Both the position numbers and the translations under genes were made by a program. Positions 1-5,185 of a DNA stretch of 5,185 bases are shown one piece after another (the stretch's first letter is position 1; each line of letters begins with the position of its first letter). Under the pieces are notes generated by a model. The model ran no database searches and was not told the origin of the DNA. It worked only from the letters and a program-made list of their open reading frames with translations. The DNA comes from Anaerolinea thermophila (GTDB taxonomy: Bacteria > Chloroflexota > Anaerolineae > Anaerolineales > Villigracilaceae), in the NCBI GenBank assembly GCA_022729775.1, contig DZBA01000247.1:1-5185 (forward strand), given 5' to 3'.

Positions 1-34
1 CGCGGCAGCAGGTTGATGATGGTGGTCTTGCCCG
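1..34 (-). repeat. 34-bp exact direct repeat, copy A (Walker A coding)
   Basis: These bases are identical to 2086-2119. Both copies encode the Walker A end and following helix (GKTTIINLLPR) of the two ABC genes. The match may continue beyond the window edge. It is a coding repeat, not a mobile element. Confidence 0.9.
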
Positions 35-1349
35 CGCCCGTCGGTCCGACAATCGCAAAGGTTTGACCGGGCTGGGCGGTAAACGAAACACCCTTCAAAA
101 CAGGCACGCCGTCTTCATATTCGTGGGAGACATTCTCGAACTCGACAAGACCTTTGATTTCCTTCATTTCCTTCGCGGCAGGTTTATCCGTCACCGCGGG
201 CTTTTCATCGAGGATGGTGAAGATTCGTTCCGCGCCTGCAATCGCGTTTTGGATGTTCGTCCACAGCACCGCGATTTGTTGAATCGGCTGGTTGAAACGC
301 TGGACATAGGTAAGGAAGGTCACAATCAAACCGAGCGTGACCGTTGTTCCCATCAGGGTTTTGTCTTGCAGCAGGTACCATCCGCCTACGCCTGTGACAA
401 TTGCCAGCGAGACATACGACAACGCTTCGAGAGTCGGCGCGAGCGCGGAGGTGTACGCCACCGCGCGGACATTCGCGTCGCGGTTTGCCGCGTTGACTTC
501 CTTGAAGTTTTCGATGTTCTCATCCGCTCGGTTGAAGGCTTGCGCCTCGCGCACCGCCGCGATGGATTCCTGCAACTCCGCGTTGACGTTGCCAATCTCT
601 TCGCGCGATTTACGAAACGCCTTGCGCGCCTGATCAGAGAAGTACAACGTCGCGGCAAACATCAGCGGCGCGACCATCAACGCCAGCAGCGCAAAAGGCA
701 GGTTGGCGGTAATCATGTTATATGAAACCCACACCAGCAAAAGGATGCCGCTAAAGACGTTGACCAGCGCGAACGAAAAAGCCTGCTCGATGGCGGATGT
801 GTCATTGGTGATGCGGCTCATCAAATCACCCGCTTCATGTTCGGCGTAATAACTGAGCGAAAGGCGATGCAGCTGCTCGAAGACTTCCACGCGCATTTGG
901 CGCAACACATGCTGACCTGTCCACGCCATGACGAAGAAAGTCATGCCGTTAAGTAACGAGCCAGAGACAAACAACACGATGATGAAAATAATCAAACGCA
1001 CCAAGCCTTCGATGCGCTGGTCATTTGTTAAGGTTGCGGGGTCAGCAAGGTCGTACCCGCCTATAGAATAAATTTTGTGATACAGGGCTTGCCTGCCCGT
1101 CAGCGTGGATGGGTCAGCGGCAAGCCAGCAGGTAGATTCAGCAGGGGCGAGAAAACAATCTGTCGCCTGCCCGATCAATTCGGGGTTGGTTACTTGCGTC
1201 CATGTGGCTGTGATAACAAACGCCACAGCCAAAACCAGCATAAGCCAAAACCGTCCAAAATATTTTCCAAGCCTCGACAACGTTTCGCTGATATTCTTCG
1301 GCTTGATGGTTTGTTCTTTCAAAAATTCGCCTGCGCGTCCGTGCATCAT
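1..1349 (-). CDS. ABC exporter half-transporter (TMD-NBD), partial: C-terminal ATPase mostly cut off
   Basis: This is the second half of a probable heterodimeric ABC multidrug/lipid exporter in the inner membrane. The frame is open from an ATG at 1349 to the window edge (449 codons, no stop). The start follows an AGAGG ribosome site with 7-base spacing; a second ATG lies one codon later. TM1 is about residues 35-52 and TM2 116-143. TM3-TM6 follow at about 190-212, 216-236, 307-327 and 337-350. The domain linker is GAERIFTILDEKP (372-384). The ATPase domain starts near 400, with an A-loop Tyr411 and Walker A GPTGAGKT (435-442); the edge falls about 7 residues later. Q-loop, signature, Walker B and H-loop are therefore not visible. 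The TM1-TM2 external loop is about 63 residues with Cys65 and Cys74, much longer than in the partner gene. Family usage suggests this is the TM288/BmrD-like subunit carrying the catalytic Walker B Glu, but that is inferred from the partner's degeneracy. Transported substrate unknown. Confidence 0.93.
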   Translation of the reverse strand, partial: MMHGRAGEFLKEQTIKPKNISETLSRLGKYFGRFWLMLVLAVAFVITATWTQVTNPELIGQATDCFLAPAESTCWLAADPSTLTGRQALYHKIYSIGGYDLADPATLTNDQRIEGLVRLIIFIIVLFVSGSLLNGMTFFVMAWTGQHVLRQMRVEVFEQLHRLSLSYYAEHEAGDLMSRITNDTSAIEQAFSFALVNVFSGILLLVWVSYNMITANLPFALLALMVAPLMFAATLYFSDQARKAFRKSREEIGNVNAELQESIAAVREAQAFNRADENIENFKEVNAANRDANVRAVAYTSALAPTLEALSYVSLAIVTGVGGWYLLQDKTLMGTTVTLGLIVTFLTYVQRFNQPIQQIAVLWTNIQNAIAGAERIFTILDEKPAVTDKPAAKEMKEIKGLVEFENVSHEYEDGVPVLKGVSFTAQPGQTFAIVGPTGAGKTTIINLLP

Positions 1350-1356
1350 AAGGAAG

Positions 1357-1361
1357 CCTCT
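1357..1361 (-). promoter_or_regulatory. Ribosome binding site of the second ABC gene
   Basis: AGAGG on the minus strand lies 7 bases before the ATG at 1349 and 10 bases before the ATG at 1346, so it favours the first ATG. It sits just outside the neighbouring inverted-repeat element. Confidence 0.7.
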
Positions 1362-1366
1362 TTTTC

Positions 1367-1486
1367 AACACGAAGGACACGAAGTACGCAAAGGGGGAAA
1401 ACGGAAAAGGATTTTGAATTTTCCTTCGTGACCTCACCAGCACTGCACCAAACGCAGTGCGGTGCAAGTGTTGTGTCCTTTGTGTT
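1367..1486. repeat. Intergenic inverted-repeat element of about 120 bp (MITE/REP-like)
   Basis: The left end (1367-1383) and right end (1470-1486, read on the other strand) match at 14 of 17 positions, with the core AACACRAAGGACAC. The left end continues as three tandem 9-base units: ACACGAAGG (1368-1376), ACACGAAGT (1377-1385) and ACGCAAAGG (1386-1394). A further inverted copy of CACGAAGG lies at 1423-1430, and the centre holds a hairpin at 1440-1460. It fills most of the 147-base gap between the two exporter genes and has no coding potential that I credit. I recall similar CACGAAGG-type repeats between genes in environmental bacterial genomes, but I did no search. It could be a non-autonomous mobile repeat, an mRNA-stabilising structure, or both. 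Confidence 0.65.
1440..1460. other. Perfect 7-bp hairpin inside the intergenic element
   Basis: GCACTGC (1440-1446) pairs exactly with GCAGTGC (1454-1460) around a 7-base loop. A competing stem pairs CACTGCACC (1441-1449) with GGTGCAAGTG (1461-1470) with one bulge, so the RNA could switch between two folds. Neither strand has a T-run directly after it, so it is not a convincing intrinsic terminator. In the minus-strand transcript it lies between the two exporter genes. Confidence 0.6.
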
Positions 1487-1496
1487 TAAATATTTT

Positions 1497-3287
1497 TTAA
1501 TTTGCATGTTCATGACTCAAAATCTGCGAAGTGTAAATTTCCGCGTAAATCGGATCGTTCTCCAACAGGTCGCTATGTTTGCCGATGGCGACGACCTTGC
1601 CTTTTTCGAGGACGAGAATCTTATCCGCGTTCATCACGGTGCTGATGCGCTGCGCGATGACAAAGGACGTGCGTCCCTTCATCAACACATCCAGCGCGGA
1701 TTGAATCGCGGCTTCGGTGTTCAGGTCCACGCTCGAAGTGGAATCATCGAGGATGAGAATGCGCGGGTTGAGCAGCAGGGCGCGCGCAATTGCCACGCGC
1801 TGTTTTTGTCCGCCTGAGAGGGTTTGTCCGCGCTCGCCGACGTGCGTGTTATATCCATCGGGGAAGGAGAGGATGAAATCGTGCGCCTGCGCGGCTTTTG
1901 CAGCGGATTCGATTTCTTCCTGCGTGGCATCGGGTTTGCCAAAGGCGATATTCTCGCGGATGCTGCCGCTGAACAGGGTCGTTTCCTGCAACACGATTCC
2001 GATTTGCGAACGGAGCGACTCAAGCGTCACATCGCGCAGGTCGTGACCGTCAATGGTGATGCGTCCTTCGGTGGGATCATAAAAGCGCGGCAGCAGGTTG
2101 ATGATGGTGGTCTTGCCCGAACCCGTCGCGCCGAGCAATGCAACGGTCTCGCCCGCTTTGGCTTCAAAGGTCACCTCTGAAAGCACAGGTTCGCCGCCGC
2201 CAAAATAGCGGAAGGTGACTTTTTCAAATTTCACGTCACCGCTCACAGCAGGGAGTTTCGCCGCGTTTGGTTTATCGGTGATGTCATTCTTCGCGTCGAG
2301 GATTTCAAAGATGCGATCAGCGGATGCGGACGCCTGTCCGAACTGCGTGATAATCATCCCCATCATCATGATCGGCATGAAGAGATACATCAAGTACATG
2401 GAGAACTGCTGCCACTCGCCAATCGTAAGCGTATCTACAATGATGGCTTTTCCGCCTACAAAAAGAATCGCGGCTTGACCGAGATTGGCGATCATAAACA
2501 CCAGCGGGAACAAAAATGTGAACAGGCGCGAGAGTCGAATCTGCTGTTCCATCGTGTCGTCCGCGCGCGCTTTGAATTTATCCTGCTGCTGCTTCTCGCG
2601 CGTAAACGCTTTGATGACTTTTACGCCCGCGAGGTTTTCCTGCAAGACCGTATTCAGCGCGGAAAGTTTCTGCTGCACTTCCGCAAACATGGGACGGCTT
2701 TTGCCCGCGAAGAACGCAAACAAAACCAATGCAATCGGCAAAATCGGCATGACCGACCACGCCAGCGAAACGTTGGTTGCAAACAGAATAATGATGGTGC
2801 CAATTAAAATAATCGCCGCGCCGACCAGCTGCAAAAGTCCCTGACCGATAAAGAGGCGGACTTTTTCCACGTCATCGGTGGCGCGAATCATCAACTGCCC
2901 CGTTTGATTCTTGTCGTGATATGAAAACGAAAGCGTCTGGATTTTTGCATATAAATCATTACGCAAATCATACGCCACAGATTGCGAGTTTTTCTCAGCC
3001 CAGTAGGCTTGCAAAAAGGCGAAGACGCCGCGCAAGATGGCAAATGCAAAAATTCCCATCACCGCGCCAATCAACAGGTTTGGGGTTTTATTCACCACCG
3101 CGTTGATGATGAGTCCCACCGTAAACGGCACAATGATTTGCGCGAGCGTGGCAATAATCAAAAATACATAAGGGAGCGCGGCTTGACGTTTGTAATTGGT
3201 CAAATACTTAATCGCGCGTCCCATGCCGCCTTTGGATTTTTTCTTTTCGCGGCGTTGGGTCATTCTACGTACATGAGTTTGTTCCAT
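1497..3287 (-). CDS. ABC exporter half-transporter with degenerate ATPase site (TM287/BmrC-like subunit)
   Basis: A complete 596-residue type IV ABC exporter half (six TM helices, then an ATPase), the usual length for the family. The N-terminus is very basic (7-24). TM1 is about 37-65, TM2 71-95, TM3 150-170, TM4 174-194, TM5 254-278 and TM6 295-314. The ATPase starts near 350, with an A-loop Tyr361, Walker A GATGSGKT (386-393), Q-loop Gln434, signature LSGGQ (490-494), Walker B ILILD (510-514) and D-loop SSVD (518-521). The catalytic Glu after Walker B is Asp515 and the switch His is Gln546 (IAQRIS), so both residues of the catalytic dyad are changed. In heterodimeric exporters such as TM287/288 this marks the non-hydrolysing site, and the partner next door fits. 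The start has an AGAGGA site 5 bases upstream; a later ATG at codon 9 is less well placed. It begins 40 bases after the MarR-type regulator gene, suggesting one transcript. Probable drug or lipid export; substrate unknown. Confidence 0.95.
   Translation of the reverse strand: MEQTHVRRMTQRREKKKSKGGMGRAIKYLTNYKRQAALPYVFLIIATLAQIIVPFTVGLIINAVVNKTPNLLIGAVMGIFAFAILRGVFAFLQAYWAEKNSQSVAYDLRNDLYAKIQTLSFSYHDKNQTGQLMIRATDDVEKVRLFIGQGLLQLVGAAIILIGTIIILFATNVSLAWSVMPILPIALVLFAFFAGKSRPMFAEVQQKLSALNTVLQENLAGVKVIKAFTREKQQQDKFKARADDTMEQQIRLSRLFTFLFPLVFMIANLGQAAILFVGGKAIIVDTLTIGEWQQFSMYLMYLFMPIMMMGMIITQFGQASASADRIFEILDAKNDITDKPNAAKLPAVSGDVKFEKVTFRYFGGGEPVLSEVTFEAKAGETVALLGATGSGKTTIINLLPRFYDPTEGRITIDGHDLRDVTLESLRSQIGIVLQETTLFSGSIRENIAFGKPDATQEEIESAAKAAQAHDFILSFPDGYNTHVGERGQTLSGGQKQRVAIARALLLNPRILILDDSTSSVDLNTEAAIQSALDVLMKGRTSFVIAQRISTVMNADKILVLEKGKVVAIGKHSDLLENDPIYAEIYTSQILSHEHAN
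2086..2119 (-). repeat. 34-bp exact direct repeat, copy B (Walker A coding)
   Basis: Identical to bases 1-34. It encodes the same Walker A end and helix in the first exporter gene. The flanking sequence diverges within a base, so identity is confined to this motif on the visible side. Confidence 0.9.
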
Positions 3288-3292
3288 AGATT

Positions 3293-3298
3293 TCCTCT
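3293..3298 (-). promoter_or_regulatory. Ribosome binding site of the first ABC gene
   Basis: AGAGGA on the minus strand lies 5 bases before the ATG at 3287. This supports that start over the internal ATG at codon 9, which has no comparable site. Confidence 0.7.
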
Positions 3299-3310
3299 AG
3301 TCAGCGTGTA

Positions 3311-3330
3311 TGCGACATTTACATGTCTCA
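3311..3330. promoter_or_regulatory. 20-bp inverted repeat over the regulator stop codon; possible operator
   Basis: TGCGACAT (3311-3318) and ATGTCTCA (3323-3330) pair at 7 of 8 positions around a TTAC spacer. It overlaps the regulator's TGA stop (3328-3330) and lies 24 bases upstream of the exporter start. Its size and symmetry suit a dimeric MarR-type operator. It could equally be a weak mRNA hairpin or chance. Confidence 0.35.
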
Positions 3331-4392
3331 CGTATATTTAGCAAGAATATCGAACATATCCAATACTTGCTCACGTTCTTCTTCATTCATATTGTGTAGA
3401 ATTTCTTCCATCCGATTATATTGACGTTGATTTCCCTCTTCAATAAACGCCGTTCCCTGGGACGTAAGAGTCAATTGTTTCATGCGGCGATTTTCAGGGT
3501 ACTCTGTTCGGTTTACCAGTCCAGATCGGACAAGAGTATCTATCAACTGGCTTGTAGCGGCAGCAGTAATCTTTAAACGCTCGCTTACAAGAGCTATATT
3601 ACAGGGCTCTTGATAATACAATTCCTGTAATACGTATACTTGCGCCATCGAGAGATTCTTCGATCTGGCAATTTTTCCCCAATCTCGCATGGCAGTATCC
3701 GTAAAAATATCCACGACTGAACCCAACTTAATGTCGATTTCAGACAAATTGCTTTTATGCTGGCTTATCACCTTGCACAGATTATCTAAATGGTCTGCAT
3801 GGTTTATATTACCCGCGCGTATGGGAGTTTCATAAATTTCCCCATCATTTGGGAATACGCATTCAATGAGCAAATTGAAAAGACGAGCGTCGTCAGTAAA
3901 TTGGCGATATTGTTCAAACATGCCCAGAAAATCAGCCATTGGATATTGGTTTTCTGGATATTCCTTAAGGCGAGTTACCCATAATTCAAAGGCTTTAAAC
4001 GCAAGCGGAAGAATTTTCATATCCATTTTCCCCTCGCTTGCCCTCTGGTGATTGTGATCGTGAATGCTGTCAAAAATTCGCTCGGACGTTTTGGGCGAAA
4101 CAAACACACAAAAACACTGCTTTTCAGGGTTTTTGACTTTTATCTCTTTCAAATGACTGCGAATCGGTTGAAACTCACGATCTTGTCCCGCGCTTTTTGA
4201 TTTTGTGACCTCAAAAATTAAGACATAATTATCGTTGAATGCAACGATATCCGCTTTTCCTCCTGGCGCATGACTATTCCATGCGCCATTGTGAATCACA
4301 GAGAATCCGCGCTTGTTCAGCGCAGATTTTAGATCTTCTATGATAGTTTGTTCCAACTGCGTATGGGCGTCCAGCGAAATATACCGCGACAT
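3328..4392 (-). CDS. MarR-type transcriptional regulator with N-terminal PD-(D/E)XK nuclease-like domain
   Basis: A 354-residue cytoplasmic protein, more than twice the usual MarR length (about 140-160). The C-terminal part, about 220-354, is a MarR winged helix. It has a long first helix (220-245), a core helix LSMAQVYVLQEL (247-258), a recognition helix around 276-290 (TAAATSQLIDTLVRSG), and a wing with Arg302/Arg303 ending in LTLTSQG. A long dimerisation helix closes it. The N-terminal part, about 1-115, has Glu14 in a first helix, Asp48 in GGKADIV, then FEVTK (60-64) and GQDREFQPIRSHL (69-81). This order resembles a PD-(D/E)XK core; the EVT...Q...PIxxHL pattern recalls AlwI-type restriction enzymes, from memory. 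Thr63 occupies the usual Lys position, with Lys64 and Lys66 nearby, so activity is uncertain. Residues 116-217 are unassigned. An AGAGGT site lies 3 bases upstream of the ATG. It heads the exporter operon and probably represses it in response to a ligand. The MarR call is firm; the nuclease-like call is moderate. Confidence 0.88.
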   Translation of the reverse strand: MSRYISLDAHTQLEQTIIEDLKSALNKRGFSVIHNGAWNSHAPGGKADIVAFNDNYVLIFEVTKSKSAGQDREFQPIRSHLKEIKVKNPEKQCFCVFVSPKTSERIFDSIHDHNHQRASEGKMDMKILPLAFKAFELWVTRLKEYPENQYPMADFLGMFEQYRQFTDDARLFNLLIECVFPNDGEIYETPIRAGNINHADHLDNLCKVISQHKSNLSEIDIKLGSVVDIFTDTAMRDWGKIARSKNLSMAQVYVLQELYYQEPCNIALVSERLKITAAATSQLIDTLVRSGLVNRTEYPENRRMKQLTLTSQGTAFIEEGNQRQYNRMEEILHNMNEEEREQVLDMFDILAKYT

Positions 4393-4395
4393 GCT

Positions 4396-4401
4396 ACCTC
4401 T
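4396..4401 (-). promoter_or_regulatory. Ribosome binding site of the MarR-type regulator
   Basis: AGAGGT on the minus strand lies 3 bases before the ATG at 4392. The spacing is a little short but usable, and no competing in-frame start is better placed. Confidence 0.6.
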
Positions 4402-4415
4402 ATAATTACACGGTC

Positions 4416-4424
4416 ATTGTATCA
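4416..4424 (-). promoter_or_regulatory. Candidate extended -10 promoter of the regulator-exporter operon
   Basis: TGATACAAT on the minus strand fits the extended -10 pattern TGnTATAAT with one mismatch. No good -35 hexamer sits 16-18 bases upstream (CGCTAT at 17), which an extended -10 can tolerate. Transcription would start near 4409, leaving a leader of about 17 bases that contains the ribosome site. A short inverted repeat TGTA-TCAT-TACA (4418-4429) overlaps it and could be contacted by the regulator. Motif inspection only. Confidence 0.35.
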
Positions 4425-4477
4425 TTACAGATTCATGGATAGCGTTAGATGTGTGTTAGAAAATTTCCGTCTTAAAC

Positions 4478-4505
4478 GATACAGCCACCCTGAGGTGACT
4501 GTATC
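4478..4505. terminator. 12-bp stem hairpin between the DUF5655 gene and the regulator; terminator or operator
   Basis: GATACAGCCACC (4478-4489) pairs with GGTGACTGTATC (4494-4505) at 11 of 12 positions, with a 4-base loop. On the minus strand it starts 14 bases after the DUF5655 stop, which suits a transcription terminator. However, the stem is followed only by GTTTAAG rather than a proper T-run. On the plus strand it is followed by TTCTTTG. It is also about 85-113 bases upstream of the regulator ATG and is symmetric enough to be a repressor operator. I prefer terminator by position. Confidence 0.5.
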
Positions 4506-4519
4506 TTCTTTGCATTCCG

Positions 4520-5134
4520 TTACACTGTTTGCTTGTAAGCTTGTTCAATTAAATCCATAACAGCATTTAGGCTTGACACATCAGAAAAATTAGTTTCTAC
4601 AGTGCCAGTTCCGTGATGTCCAATTTTGGAAACATCGCGGCTTATATTGCCGGGGTCGTTCAGTTCTGCATAAGGTATATCAAGCCAGATTCGCAATTTG
4701 TTCACCTGAATTTGAATTTCGCAGAAATTCTTGCCGTGTTTGTAACTCAAGTAAATTTTATTTGGCTTCTCGATAATATCACCTTCGCTGTTTAGAGCGA
4801 AAATTCTTTCTCGGAGCAATTCAAAAAGCGCTTGTGTTTCTTTTGGCTTTTCGCTTACGTGATATTCCAAAGTGTAAATGACTTGCTCTATCTCTTCAGC
4901 ATTATCCTCGCTGGTTTTTTCTTTGGTTTGCGTTTTTTCTTTCTTGACTGGCTTTTGGCTTACAGTCGCAAAGATGGATTCTAAAAACAGGAAATCACTT
5001 CCGTATTTCCTGTATGTCCATAGTTGAATATTTGCGCCGATGCGATTGACAGCATATTTATCATATTCCGAAAAACTTTCGGCAACCAAAATGAGGCGGG
5101 GACTTGACCAATCTATTTCAATATCCTTACCCCA
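4520..5134 (-). pseudogene. DUF5655-family protein, C-terminal part; 5' end broken
   Basis: I recognise the C-terminal DUF5655 domain ('predicted transport protein' annotations). It spans about residues 65-188 counted from a TTG at 5089, with YLSYKHGKNFCEIQIQ (113-128), a WLDIPYAELNDPG segment and the typical IGHHGTG (156-162). Upstream is a K/E/T-rich linker (43-66). Before that is conserved sequence that continues past the TTG to a Trp codon at 5132-5134 (IDWSSPRLILVAE then SEYDKYAV). In full-length relatives (about 300 residues, from memory) this is the end of an N-terminal nuclease-like domain. Here the frame is closed by TGA at 5135-5137, and the other two minus frames also have stops within 5138-5185. 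No ATG lies in frame until codon 178, and the TTG has no ribosome site. So the N-terminal half is missing or frameshifted. Alternatives are a translated fragment from TTG or ATT (5120-5122), or a sequencing error near the contig end. Cellular role unknown. Confidence 0.65.
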
Positions 5135-5185
5135 TCAGTCACAAGTTAAGCATTTTGAGGTTATGTCAAGTGGCAAATTCGGGCA

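Noticed and set aside
63..725. 220-codon plus-strand open frame
   Set aside because: It lies antisense to the ABC transporter, and its Arg/His-rich product resembles no family I know. It is a shadow of the high-GC coding frame.
1138..1467. 109-codon minus-strand frame overlapping the second ABC start
   Set aside because: It overlaps the real ABC start out of frame and is partly made of the repeat element; no family features.
1484..1499. AT-rich stretch after the first ABC stop as a terminator
   Set aside because: The only symmetry is TTAAA/TTTAA with no GC stem, and the next gene continues in the same direction.
1077..1817. 246-codon plus-strand open frame across the intergenic element
   Set aside because: It runs antisense to parts of both ABC genes and through the repeat, with no recognisable domain or ribosome site.
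3790..4051. Plus-strand small frames inside the regulator gene
   Set aside because: Antisense shadows of the MarR-type gene, with no supporting start signal or homology.
4045..4062. HDHNH string in the regulator, suggestive of an HNH nuclease
   Set aside because: It is an isolated His/Asn run without the spacing or zinc-finger context of HNH domains.
5164..5169. TTGACA on the minus strand as a -35 for the DUF5655 fragment
   Set aside because: No acceptable -10 lies 15-19 bases downstream (best is TAACTT, three matches of six), so it is probably chance.

Overview
The window looks bacterial. It has compact genes, all read leftwards on the minus strand, with purine-rich AGAGG-type ribosome binding sites. 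The organism cannot be fixed from sequence alone. The style of the two ABC exporter halves and the intergenic element of ACACGAAGG units reminded me of environmental Chloroflexota (Anaerolineae-like) genomes, but that is a low-confidence impression from memory.

Layout in transcription order (right to left). At 4520-5134 lies the C-terminal part of a DUF5655-family protein. Its reading frame is closed by a stop at 5135-5137, just upstream of clearly conserved family sequence, so it is probably a 5'-broken gene. An intergenic stretch of about 127 bases (4393-4519) follows. It holds a near-perfect hairpin (4478-4505) and a candidate extended -10 promoter (4416-4424). Next comes a 354-residue regulator (3328-4392): its C-terminal third is a MarR-type winged helix and its N-terminal third looks like a PD-(D/E)XK restriction-endonuclease fold. 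After 40 bases comes a complete ABC exporter half (1497-3287) whose ATPase domain has a degenerate catalytic dyad (Asp515 and Gln546). Then a 147-base gap holds an inverted-repeat element (1367-1486). Last is a second ABC exporter half (1-1349) with an unusually large first external loop; the window edge cuts it just after Walker A.

The regulator and the two transporter genes read as one operon, a MarR-type repressor in front of a heterodimeric type IV (TM287/288- or BmrCD-like) ABC multidrug exporter. The first half supplies the degenerate ATP site and the second presumably the catalytic one. The regulator would control the operon, possibly through the palindromes at 4478-4505 or 3311-3330. 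The regulator and DUF5655 genes are visibly more AT-rich than the exporter genes.

The least ordinary features are the nuclease-like domain fused to a MarR regulator, the broken DUF5655 gene beside it, and the repeat element inside the exporter operon. No tRNA, rRNA, CRISPR array, transposase or integrase was seen. The last 48 bases (5138-5185) hold nothing I can name.
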